A stretch of 64,000 nt of DNA from assembly GCA_905215645.1 (NCBI GenBank), contig CAJMQS010000008.1:1-64000 (forward strand), read 5' to 3'. Numbering within the stretch: position 1 is the first letter of the stretch; every line of letters begins with the position of its first letter. The translations under genes and the position numbers were made by a program. The notes below the pieces were generated by a model. It saw nothing but the letters and a program-made list of their open reading frames with translations. It ran no database searches and was not told the DNA's origin. This DNA comes from an uncultured bacterium (GTDB lineage: Bacteria > Bacillota > Negativicutes > Acidaminococcales > Acidaminococcaceae). Shown piece after piece: positions 1 through 7,184 of this stretch.

Positions 1-84
1 CCGTAAAGGTGACTTGACCCGCACATCTGTCAACAATATTCAGTTCTCAGGGTTCTAACCTTGTCGCTCATCGGCGACTTGATT

Positions 85-113
85 ATAATATCACGCGTTC
101 TCTATTTTGTCAA
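85..113 (-). promoter_or_regulatory. Strong sigma-70-type promoter reading out of the left edge
   Basis: On the minus strand TTGACA (108-113) and TATTAT (85-90) are separated by exactly 17 bases. The transcript would run leftward out of the window. The sequence just downstream contains AGAACCCTGAGAACTGAA, which resembles the boxA-like leader or spacer of Firmicute rRNA operons. An rRNA operon to the left is therefore possible but cannot be seen here. Confidence 0.65.
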
Positions 114-123
114 CAATATTTAC

Positions 124-169
124 TAAAAAAGTTGAAAGGGACTGGAAGAATTGATTCTGCCAGTCCCTT
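124..169 (-). terminator. Rho-independent terminator after the SCIFF maturase
   Basis: A perfect 10-bp stem (AAGGGACTGG, 136-145, pairing with 160-169) is followed on the minus strand by a T-rich tract. It lies downstream of the radical SAM maturase stop codon. Confidence 0.8.
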
Positions 170-174
170 CCTGC

Positions 175-206
175 GGCCGCTGACCATTGACAGCTGACCG
201 CTGACA
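175..206. repeat. Dispersed GTCA-word repeat, copy a
   Basis: This is a tandem of near-identical words (CTGACCATTGACAG, CTGACCGCTGACA). All 32 bases are identical to the reverse complement of 15569-15600, and the unit is nearly identical to 41088-41119. It sits between the maturase stop codon and its terminator. It looks like one end of the MITE-like intergenic elements described for 15569-15633. Confidence 0.75.
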
Positions 207-212
207 ATCCAC

Positions 213-1622
213 TTACTTCTTCTCCACTTGGAATTTGAAGTTGTCGATCACAGGGCGATGATCTTCCCGGCCTTCTTTCACATCTTCTGTCAGGAGGGCC
301 TGGACGATGATGGCCATTTCCAGCCGCTTCTTCTGGATCCGGCAGCCATAGGCATAGGGTTTTTCAATGGTGCCGTTAGCCAAGTCCGCATTGGCGTGGC
401 AGCCGCCGCTGCAGAAGAACCGTGCCCAGCAGGTCCGGCAGTCTTCCTTCTTCATTACATGCATATGACGGAAATACTGGACCATATCTTTCTTCACGAT
501 TCCCGTATCCAGGGTCCCCATCTTGTATTTTTCCCGTCCCACGAACTGATGGCAGGGGTAGATATCTCCTTCCGGGGTAATGGCGAAATATTCATGACCG
601 GCACCGCAGCCGGCCAACCGTTTGGCCACACAGGGACCGTTGTCCAAAGCCACATTGAAATGGAAGAAATCAAAGGGCACCCCGGCCCGCTTCTTTTCCA
701 GATAAGCCCGGGCCAACTTTTCATATTCTTTGTCCAAGGTCGGCCAATCTTCTTCGGTCAGCACCCAAGGTTCCGTGGTTCCCACTACCGGTTCCATAGA
801 GATTTCAGAGCCCACGTCCAGCATGGCCAGCACATCATCACAGAAATGGGTGTTGTAATGGGTATAGGTCCCCCGCAGGTAGTAATTCTTCCCGTGGCGG
901 GATTCGATGACTTTTTTGAATCCTTTCACCGCTGCATCATAGGATCCCACATGACCTGGATAGGGCCGCATGTGATCATGGGTCTTCTTGCTGCCGTCCA
1001 GGGACAGTACCAGCATGACCCGGTTGTCATTGAGGTATTTCACGATTTCATCGGTGAGCAGGGTGCCGTTGGTGGTCAGGGTCAGTTTGATATTCTTTCC
1101 CGTTTCTTTTTCCCGCTGGCGTACATAGTCCACAATGAATTTCACCACAGGCATGTTCATCAGGGGTTCCCCTCCGAACAGATCCAGTTCAAGATTGTGC
1201 CGCTGTTTGCTGCCTTTAATGGCAAATTCAATGGCTTTCTGGGCCACTTCTTTGCTCATGAGCGCCCGATGGCCGCCAAAATCTCCCGTATCTGCAAAGC
1301 AGTAGCCGCAGCGCAGGTTGCAGTCGTGGGCCACATGGAGGCACAGGGATTTCAGCACCGGTTCATCGGAAAAGGTATCCGGTACCGGGAAATCCGGGGA
1401 AAAGAGCAGCCCTGCCTTCTGCAGTTCCTGGAGTTCTTCCAGAGCTTCGGTGATATCTTCTGCCGGATATTTTCCGGCGAAATGGGCTTTGGTTTCTTCC
1501 AGGTTGGTCCCGTCGTAAAAGCCCAGCAGGTCATAAATCATGGCGTCGATGATGTGCACGGCGCCGCTGTTCACGTCCAGGACCACATAATTGTCGTCCA
1601 GATGCATTCTATGGATCAGCAA
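213..1622 (-). CDS. scfB: SCIFF peptide maturase, radical SAM/SPASM protein (ScfB family)
   Basis: This enzyme likely forms Cys-to-Thr thioether bonds in the SCIFF peptide encoded immediately upstream. The radical SAM cluster motif CNLRCGYC lies at residues 101-108. The C-terminal SPASM region carries the extra Cys residues (GPCVAK, AGCGAGHEY, IYPCHQF, CRTCWARFFCSGGC). The N-terminal stretch YVVLDVNSGAVHIID matches the RiPP-recognition-like start typical of the family. I chose a TTG start at 1622 (product 469 aa) because an AAGGGCGG ribosome site lies 8 bases upstream and the family usually starts close to this motif. An ATG at 1607 is the alternative. The frame stays open further upstream, but that extension crosses the SCIFF gene in another frame and is not credible. 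The family call is firm from motifs and context, and the modification chemistry is inferred from the family. Confidence 0.9.
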   Translation of the reverse strand: MLIHRMHLDDNYVVLDVNSGAVHIIDAMIYDLLGFYDGTNLEETKAHFAGKYPAEDITEALEELQELQKAGLLFSPDFPVPDTFSDEPVLKSLCLHVAHDCNLRCGYCFADTGDFGGHRALMSKEVAQKAIEFAIKGSKQRHNLELDLFGGEPLMNMPVVKFIVDYVRQREKETGKNIKLTLTTNGTLLTDEIVKYLNDNRVMLVLSLDGSKKTHDHMRPYPGHVGSYDAAVKGFKKVIESRHGKNYYLRGTYTHYNTHFCDDVLAMLDVGSEISMEPVVGTTEPWVLTEEDWPTLDKEYEKLARAYLEKKRAGVPFDFFHFNVALDNGPCVAKRLAGCGAGHEYFAITPEGDIYPCHQFVGREKYKMGTLDTGIVKKDMVQYFRHMHVMKKEDCRTCWARFFCSGGCHANADLANGTIEKPYAYGCRIQKKRLEMAIIVQALLTEDVKEGREDHRPVIDNFKFQVEKK

Positions 1623-1653
1623 GTTTCTATCCGCCCTTCTTATACAAGAAAAT

Positions 1654-1677
1654 AGCTCCCTGCGCATGCAGGGAGCT
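1654..1677 (-). terminator. Internal hairpin between SCIFF peptide and maturase genes
   Basis: A perfect 10-bp stem (AGCTCCCTGC, four-base loop, GCAGGGAGCT) is followed on the minus strand by ATTTTCTT. It lies between the peptide stop codon and the maturase ribosome site. It probably terminates part of the transcription, so the peptide would be made in excess over the enzyme. Confidence 0.7.
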
Positions 1678-1693
1678 TCCGCGCATAACTCAA

Positions 1694-1837
1694 TTATGCT
1701 TTTTCGCAAACCTGGTTGCCTACCGTGCAGGAAGTCTTGCAGGCAGATTGGCAGGATGCCGGGCATTCGCCGCAGCCGCCGGTTCTCAGGGTCTTCTTCA
1801 GCATTTCTTTATTCACAGTCTTGATTCTCTTTGCCAT
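1694..1837 (-). CDS. scfA: SCIFF ranthipeptide precursor (six Cys in forty-five residues)
   Basis: This 47-residue frame starts MAKRIKTVNKEMLKKTLRTG and has six cysteines in its second half, at positions 22, 25, 29, 33, 37 and 44 (CGEC, ASC, SAC, TSC, QVC). That is the hallmark of the SCIFF peptide, a near-universal Clostridia/Negativicutes RiPP precursor of about 46 residues. Tandem ATG codons at 1840 and 1837 both suit the ribosome site GGGAGG. The second gives the canonical length. The maturase gene follows directly. The biological role of the matured peptide is not established. Confidence 0.93.
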   Translation of the reverse strand: MAKRIKTVNKEMLKKTLRTGGCGECPASCQSACKTSCTVGNQVCEKA

Positions 1838-1871
1838 CATCGATTCCTCCCTATCTTCAAGTCTATACTTT

Positions 1872-1900
1872 ATTCTATATGTTTTTCAGAAAGAACGCAA
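1872..1900 (-). promoter_or_regulatory. Promoter of the SCIFF operon
   Basis: TTGCGT (1895-1900) and TAGAAT (1872-1877) on the minus strand are 17 bases apart. The pair lies about 35 bases ahead of the SCIFF start codon. Confidence 0.65.
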
Positions 1901-1924
1901 GTCCCTCAACCGTTCCTATCTTTC

Positions 1925-2776
1925 TTACAGATGGAGTTTTGCTCGGATCACGTAGTACTGATGGATAATCCAGTCGGAGTTGATCCCGGTCTGGTCGATA
2001 TAGCTCTGGATCTGGGCCCGTTTCAGATCATACTGGAAGCAGCCCAAATTTTCCGGTTTATTCTGGAACACGTTCACCCGGCGCAGCCGCATCAAAGGGA
2101 CTTTATCCGTATTGACCCCCACCCGGCCGTCCACTCCGGCGATATATCCAGCTTTCTCCACCTGTTTAGCAATGGCATCACTGGCAGACCCGTTGGGATA
2201 AGAGAAAGTCAGCCCTTCCGGTGGATTGTAGATGCCCCGCATATGCTGCATGGAACTAGTCAGTTCGTATTCCACCTGTTCCGGAGTCATGTCCTGGAGG
2301 GGTTTGTGATTGAAGGTATGGGATCCCAGGGCCCAGCCGTATTTCAGCAGCTCATGCTCCTGATGCCAATCCAGATAGCCCGGCCATCCTTCATATTTTA
2401 CGGCCATGTACATATTTCCTACAAAACCGTATTTCTTCAGGATGGGAGCGGCATAGGTCAGGTTGTCCAGATATCCATCATCAAAGATCAGTACACATTC
2501 CTTGTGGAATTTCCGGCCTTCTTTCCGTCCCTTTACATAGTCCGCCAGGGTAATGGTCTTCCACCCTTCCTGCTTCAGGTATTTCATCTGTTCGTCAAAC
2601 TGAGCCGGAGGCATAGTATAGGGGTCATCATGGCCCGGTTCCACCCTGTGATAGGCAAAGATGGGTACGGTTTCTTCGCAGAACCTTGGAAAGTCCTGCT
2701 TCACATATTCATATCCCCCATAGGCAAATCCACACAGTGCCGCCACAATCGCCAAAAAAATGATCAGTTTTTTCAT
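1925..2776 (-). CDS. Polysaccharide deacetylase family protein, membrane-anchored
   Basis: This 283-residue protein has an N-terminal signal-anchor (residues 1-22, MKKLIIFLAIVAALCGFAYG) followed by a NodB-type deacetylase domain. The metal and catalytic motifs are visible: AYHRV, then FDDGYLDN with the catalytic and metal aspartates, then GSHTFNH with the two metal-binding histidines. It probably removes N- or O-acetyl groups from an envelope polysaccharide outside the cytoplasm; the substrate is unknown. Its ATG overlaps the whiA stop codon (ATGA), so it is translationally coupled as the last gene of the rapZ-yvcK-whiA operon. That position is unusual for a deacetylase. Confidence 0.85.
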   Translation of the reverse strand: MKKLIIFLAIVAALCGFAYGGYEYVKQDFPRFCEETVPIFAYHRVEPGHDDPYTMPPAQFDEQMKYLKQEGWKTITLADYVKGRKEGRKFHKECVLIFDDGYLDNLTYAAPILKKYGFVGNMYMAVKYEGWPGYLDWHQEHELLKYGWALGSHTFNHKPLQDMTPEQVEYELTSSMQHMRGIYNPPEGLTFSYPNGSASDAIAKQVEKAGYIAGVDGRVGVNTDKVPLMRLRRVNVFQNKPENLGCFQYDLKRAQIQSYIDQTGINSDWIIHQYYVIRAKLHL

Positions 2777-3702
2777 TGCTCCCCATCCTTCAATTTTTCT
2801 GCTAACTGTTCCAGCTTCTTCAGCCGGTGATTGAACCCAGATTTTCCCACACTGTCCTCGGTCAAAGCTGCCAGTTCCCCCACTGACAGATCCTGATGCT
2901 CCCTGCGGAGCCTGGCCGCTTCCTGCAGGGGTTCCGGGAGTGTGCTCAGCCCTACGGTATCTTCAATGATCCGGATGGCATTCAGCTGCCGAACTGCCGC
3001 CTGGACCACTTTGTTCAAGTTGGCGGTCTCGCAGTTCACCTGCCGGTTCACCTTGTTGCGCATGTCCTTGAGGACTCGGATGTTTTCAAATTCCAGATAG
3101 GAATGAGGAGCCCCGATCAAGGACAGGAAGGAGGCAATGGCATTGCCTTCCTTCAAATATACGATATAAGAATTCTTCCGGTCCACGATCCGAGCCGGTA
3201 GACTGAACCCCTTCATGATTTTTTGGATGAACTGTCCCATATCCAGATTGTCACAGATCAGTTCCAGATGATAATCACTGATAGGCTTGTTCACAGAACC
3301 TCCTGCCAGGAATACCCCTCGCAGGAAAGCCCTTTTTTCTCCTTCTTTCTTCAAAAGGACACTGCCGGCTTCTTCCAAAGGAGATAACAGGTGGAGCCGA
3401 CTCAGGGCCGCTCTTGCTTCATCAGATGGAAGCACGTGGACCTGGTACCGGTTGTTCTTCTTCAGTCTCCGGCTCCGGGTCACGATCACTTCCGTCTGCA
3501 CTGGGAAATTGTTTTTCAGCAGCCGCAGCACTCGTCGGGCCAGGGCCGCATTTTCCGTAGTGAAATGGATTCCCACCTTCCTCCCGCTGAGTGAGACGGA
3601 ACCGCTGATCCGCAGCAGGCCGAACAGTTCAGCCTGTTCACAATTGTGCTCTTCGCCTTCTGACCGCGCAATTTCATTTTTTACGTCATGGGAAAATGAC
3701 AT
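2773..3702 (-). CDS. whiA: DNA-binding protein WhiA
   Basis: This 309-residue protein is full-length for WhiA. It has the N-terminal LAGLIDADG-like half (starts MSFSHDVKNEIAR; SGSVSLSGRKVGIHF around residues 30-50) and the C-terminal helix-turn-helix domain (LREHQDLSVGELAALTEDSVGKSGFNHRLKKL-type sequence in the last 50 residues). In Gram-positives WhiA binds DNA and influences division and chromosome segregation; in streptomycetes it controls sporulation. It sits in the conserved order rapZ-yvcK-whiA. A ribosome site AAGGAG lies in the yvcK tail. Confidence 0.95.
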   Translation of the reverse strand: MSFSHDVKNEIARSEGEEHNCEQAELFGLLRISGSVSLSGRKVGIHFTTENAALARRVLRLLKNNFPVQTEVIVTRSRRLKKNNRYQVHVLPSDEARAALSRLHLLSPLEEAGSVLLKKEGEKRAFLRGVFLAGGSVNKPISDYHLELICDNLDMGQFIQKIMKGFSLPARIVDRKNSYIVYLKEGNAIASFLSLIGAPHSYLEFENIRVLKDMRNKVNRQVNCETANLNKVVQAAVRQLNAIRIIEDTVGLSTLPEPLQEAARLRREHQDLSVGELAALTEDSVGKSGFNHRLKKLEQLAEKLKDGEQ

Positions 3703-3705
3703 GGG

Positions 3706-5079
3706 TCAGGACTCCTTTTTCGTATGTTTCCGCAGCTCCTGCATGGTCTGCCGGGCAAAGAAATAATCGAAGAACCGGATTCCCTTGCCAAACAGTTTGA
3801 GCCGGTAAATCAAGGCAATGATGGTCTTGGCCAGCTTCAGGGGATTGTGCCGGACCAGGTCGCTGTCATTCAACAGCTTGGCAGGTACACAATCGATGCC
3901 CAGTTTCTCGATTTTCTCCACATCAGGAGAAACAGGCATAGCTCCTTCTTTTTCGTACTTGGCCAGGATCTCCGGAGAGGCCTTCTGTTCGTTGACCACC
4001 ACGTAATCCAGACACTGGCACCCCATGTGCCGGATCAAGGCCTGGACGTGTTCATAAGCCCCGTAGCCATCGGTTTCTCCAGGCTGGGTCATTACATTGC
4101 ACACATAGATCTTCACGGCCTTGGACCGGATCACCGCATCCCGGATCCCGGGAACGATGAGGCTGGCCAGTACGCTGGTATACAGGCTGCCAGGCCCCAA
4201 AATGATGGCATCCGCCTTCAGGATGGCATCCACAGCCCGATGGGACGCCCGGGGATTTTCCGGTTCCGTCATCAGCCGGACGATCTTATGGGGAGAAGCG
4301 GTAATAGAACTTTCTCCCACCACCGTACTTCCGTCGTCCATCTGAGCCTTCAGCTGGATATTGTCCGTGGTGTTGGGCCACACATGGCCCCGCACCTTCA
4401 GGATCTCGCAGGTGGCGGCAATGCCTTTTTCCATGTCCCCGCCTTCCACATCACTCATAGCGGCGATGAACAAGTTCCCCAGATTATGGCCGCTGAGGGC
4501 GCTGCTCTTGAACCGGTACTGCATGACTTTTTCCATGAGCGGTTCCGTATCGGAAAGCGCCACCAGGCAGTTCCGCATATCACCGGGAGGCAGGATGCCC
4601 AGTTCTTTCCGCAGCCGGCCGGAAGATCCCCCGTCGTCGGCAGTGGTCACCACAGCCGTACAGTTGTTGGTGATCAGCTTGATGCCCCGAAGCAGGACGG
4701 ACAGCCCGGTGCCCCCGCCGATGACCACCACGCTGGGCCCCTTGTCCAGCTTCTGCTGGGTAAAGATCAGTTCCCGAAGAGATTCCTTCTCTCCGGGCAT
4801 CACTGCATTGATGATGGTCTTCACCACATGGGTGGCTCCCAGGAGCATGCACAGGATCCCTAAGACTACGCCGAAGGCCCCCAGTCCGGTAATGGTGGAC
4901 TGGTAGTATTCCCCTCCCACGGAATTGATGAACTTCAATACCAAGGCTTCCAGCAGCCCCACGAACTGATAATTGAAGATTAAAGTGACGCCCACACAGG
5001 CCAGAACTGCGCCGAAGGCAAAAAGGAACAACCATCGTTTCAGATTCAGTCCCGGGTACAACCACTTAATCCATTTCAT
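3706..5079 (-). CDS. yvcK: YvcK/MgfK family UDP-sugar-binding morphogenesis factor with membrane N-terminus
   Basis: The core has the YvcK/CofD-like nucleotide fold. It shows GGGTGLSVLLRGIK near residue 120, TTADDGGSSGRLR, GILPPGDMRNCLVALSD, and ILGPGSLYTSVLA later on. YvcK-type proteins bind UDP-sugars and are needed for cell shape and growth on gluconeogenic carbon. This copy is about 457 aa, against roughly 320 in Bacillus. The extra N-terminal part holds two hydrophobic spans (about residues 13-33 and 62-88), so the domain is membrane-tethered. I prefer the ATG at 5079 over the one at 5085, because the AGGTGA ribosome site is too close to the latter. Confidence 0.93.
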   Translation of the reverse strand: MKWIKWLYPGLNLKRWLFLFAFGAVLACVGVTLIFNYQFVGLLEALVLKFINSVGGEYYQSTITGLGAFGVVLGILCMLLGATHVVKTIINAVMPGEKESLRELIFTQQKLDKGPSVVVIGGGTGLSVLLRGIKLITNNCTAVVTTADDGGSSGRLRKELGILPPGDMRNCLVALSDTEPLMEKVMQYRFKSSALSGHNLGNLFIAAMSDVEGGDMEKGIAATCEILKVRGHVWPNTTDNIQLKAQMDDGSTVVGESSITASPHKIVRLMTEPENPRASHRAVDAILKADAIILGPGSLYTSVLASLIVPGIRDAVIRSKAVKIYVCNVMTQPGETDGYGAYEHVQALIRHMGCQCLDYVVVNEQKASPEILAKYEKEGAMPVSPDVEKIEKLGIDCVPAKLLNDSDLVRHNPLKLAKTIIALIYRLKLFGKGIRFFDYFFARQTMQELRKHTKKES

Positions 5080-5089
5080 ATGCATTCAC

Positions 5090-5950
5090 CTATTTCTTTA
5101 TCAAGTCGCGATGGATGACCTGCACCCCATAGCCGCATTTTTCGATGAAACTGCCCAGCTGGTTGGCAATGAACACGCTCCGGTGCCGGCCGCCTGTACA
5201 GCCCACCCCGATCATCAGCTGGCTCTTTCCCTCTTGGACATACTGGGGCAGCAGGAACTGGATCAAAGCAAAGAGCTTTTCCTCAAATTCCCGGGTCACC
5301 GGTTTTTCCTGGATATAGTCCTTGACAGGCTGATCGTTGCCGCACAGATTCTTCAGTTCCGAGATATAAAAAGGATTGGGCAGAAAGCGAACATCGAATA
5401 CCATATCACAATCCAAAGGGATTCCATATTTAAACCCGAAAGACTGGACCACGATGTTCATAGGAGGCAGTTCTCCTCCTTTGCCAAAGAGCTGGATGAT
5501 TTTCCTGCGCAGTTCTTTGGTACTGGTCTTGGACGTGTCGATGATGGTAGTGGCCCGTTTCCGGATCTGGCTGAGGATTTCCCGCTCCCGGGCGATATCG
5601 GCACTGAGGCCGTTATGCCCAGCCAGAGGATGGCGGCGCCGGGTCTCTTTGTACCGTCGGATCAGAGTGGCGTCATCCGCATCCAGGAATACCAGTTCAT
5701 AGGGCATGCTGCTCTGGTTCAGCTGATCAAGGACCTGGTTCAGGTCTTTAAAAAATTTTCCGCCCCGGATATCCACCACCAGGGCCAGCTGTGCTCCCGT
5801 GTTCTTGTTCTGGAGGCACAGTTCAATGAATTTCGGAATAAAAGTCGGGGGAAGATTATCTACGCAAAAATAGCCCAGATCTTCCAGCGTACGCATCACC
5901 TGCGTTTTCCCCGCGCCGGACATCCCTGTGATGAGTAAGGTTCTCGCCAT
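5090..5950 (-). CDS. rapZ: RNase adapter / nucleotide-binding protein RapZ (YvcJ)
   Basis: This 286-residue protein has the P-loop GMSGAGKT at residues 9-16 and the C-terminal RapZ signature GCTGGRHRSV near residue 250. In enterobacteria RapZ guides RNase E to the GlmZ small RNA; in Firmicutes the homologue is a GTPase/ATPase of less defined role. I chose the start at MARTLLITG because of a strong GGGGGTGG ribosome site just upstream, which discards 20 codons of open frame. It is the first gene of an operon with yvcK (10 bases downstream), whiA and the deacetylase. Confidence 0.94.
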   Translation of the reverse strand: MARTLLITGMSGAGKTQVMRTLEDLGYFCVDNLPPTFIPKFIELCLQNKNTGAQLALVVDIRGGKFFKDLNQVLDQLNQSSMPYELVFLDADDATLIRRYKETRRRHPLAGHNGLSADIAREREILSQIRKRATTIIDTSKTSTKELRRKIIQLFGKGGELPPMNIVVQSFGFKYGIPLDCDMVFDVRFLPNPFYISELKNLCGNDQPVKDYIQEKPVTREFEEKLFALIQFLLPQYVQEGKSQLMIGVGCTGGRHRSVFIANQLGSFIEKCGYGVQVIHRDLIKK

Positions 5951-6031
5951 CTGCCTTCCACCCCCTGAAAAGTTTTGAACATTTTTATTATACAATGGAA
6001 AAAAGTCCATGTAAAGTCTTGGCCCGGTTCT

Positions 6032-6841
6032 TTATACCGGGACTTCCACCTGCTGGGTCATGATGCTCCGGATGATCCGGGCTACCCCGTTCCGGGTATT
6101 GGGAGCCGTGACCACTTTGGCAGCCCGGCACACGGCTTCATTGGCATTGCCCATGGCGACCCCCAGTCCGGCATGGGCAATCATATCCAGATCATTGTCC
6201 GAATCCCCCACGCAGAGGATTTCTCCTTCCTGGATTCCCTCCCAGGCAGCCAGCACCTGGAGAGCATGCCATTTGTTGGTAGCAGGAGCTGTGATTTCCA
6301 GGAATCCTTTGGAAGAACTGACGATCTTGATCTTTCCGGCATACTGCTGTTCCAGTTCCAGGCGCAATTCCTTCACCCGATCGGAAATCACCAGCAGTTT
6401 GTGAGGGGCTTGGGGCAGCGCATGGATAGCTTCCGGCTCCACTTCATAAGGAACCCTGGCGAAACGGGAATAGAACCGGACTTCTTCACAATCCCGAGGC
6501 GCCCAAAGGCAGTCATCCACATAGGCCTGGATGTAGATTCCCCGATCCAGGCAGTCATCCAGCAAAGGCTGGGCCACTTCCAGGGGAAGAGGCCAGTTCC
6601 CAAGGACATTTCCATTGGCAGGATCTTTGAGGAACGCTCCATTGTAGACCACCAGGGGATGATCCAATCCCAGTTCCTGGGCATAGGGCAGCGCTGAACG
6701 ATACATCCGGCCTGTAGCCAATGTCACATAATATCCGGCCGCCACCGCCTCCCGTACGGCAGCTGCATCTTCCGGCGCGATATTTTTTTCCTGGTCCAGC
6801 AGAGTACCGTCCAGGTCCATGGCAATCATTTTCAGCGGCAT
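6032..6841 (-). CDS. Cof-type HAD-IIB sugar-phosphate phosphatase
   Basis: This is a 269-residue HAD hydrolase. The nucleophile motif MDLDGTLLD is at residues 8-16, motif II is VTLATGRM around residue 38, and the C-terminal Lys/Asp region reads CVGDSDNDLDMIAHAGLGVAMGNA. The C2B cap between motifs II and III is typical of Cof phosphatases, which dephosphorylate sugar phosphates or FMN/PLP. The substrate cannot be read from sequence. GGAGG lies 6 bases ahead of the ATG. Confidence 0.9.
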   Translation of the reverse strand: MPLKMIAMDLDGTLLDQEKNIAPEDAAAVREAVAAGYYVTLATGRMYRSALPYAQELGLDHPLVVYNGAFLKDPANGNVLGNWPLPLEVAQPLLDDCLDRGIYIQAYVDDCLWAPRDCEEVRFYSRFARVPYEVEPEAIHALPQAPHKLLVISDRVKELRLELEQQYAGKIKIVSSSKGFLEITAPATNKWHALQVLAAWEGIQEGEILCVGDSDNDLDMIAHAGLGVAMGNANEAVCRAAKVVTAPNTRNGVARIIRSIMTQQVEVPV

Positions 6842-6865
6842 AAACTACCTCCTGTTTCCTGATAA

Positions 6866-6897
6866 CAAAAAAAGGCTGCCGCTTTTGTGCGACAGCC
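6866..6897 (-). terminator. Terminator after rubredoxin
   Basis: The 9-bp stem GGCTGTCGC/GCGGCAGCC is followed by seven T on the minus strand. Confidence 0.85.
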
Positions 6898-6907
6898 CCT
6901 TCCTTTT

Positions 6908-7069
6908 TTAGGCTTCTTCAGAGAACTGATCCTTGCCTACGCCGCAGATGGGGCAAACCCAGTCTTCCGGCAGATCTTCAAATTTGGTGCCAGGAGCAAT
7001 GTTGTGTTCCGGATCACCGGCAGCTTCATCATACACATAACCGCAAACGTCGCATACATATTTTTTCAT
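6908..7069 (-). CDS. rub: Rubredoxin
   Basis: This 53-residue protein starts MKKYVCDVCGYVYDEAAGDP. It has the two iron-binding knuckles CDVCGY (Cys 6 and 9) and CPICGVGK (Cys 39 and 42), plus the usual aromatic and acidic residues. Rubredoxin is a one-electron carrier with a single Fe(Cys)4 centre, often serving oxygen and peroxide detoxification in anaerobes. No partner reductase is adjacent. It has its own promoter and terminator, so it is monocistronic. Confidence 0.96.
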   Translation of the reverse strand: MKKYVCDVCGYVYDEAAGDPEHNIAPGTKFEDLPEDWVCPICGVGKDQFSEEA

Positions 7070-7109
7070 TGTTGGATCCCCCTAAGGATTATTTTTATTT
7101 TCGCCCTCG

Positions 7110-7138
7110 ATTATACCAAAGGTTCCATCCTGTGGCAA
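7110..7138 (-). promoter_or_regulatory. Promoter of the rubredoxin gene
   Basis: TTGCCA (7133-7138) and a perfect TATAAT (7110-7115) on the minus strand are 17 bases apart and lie about 40 bases ahead of the rubredoxin ATG. Confidence 0.75.
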
Positions 7139-7184
7139 TAGGTTTCAAAGAATTTTTTAATAAAAATTATCGAATAATAATGTT

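Noticed and set aside
228..1655. A plus-strand open frame opposite the SCIFF maturase
   Set aside because: It lies on the opposite strand of a motif-verified radical SAM gene and has no ribosome site.
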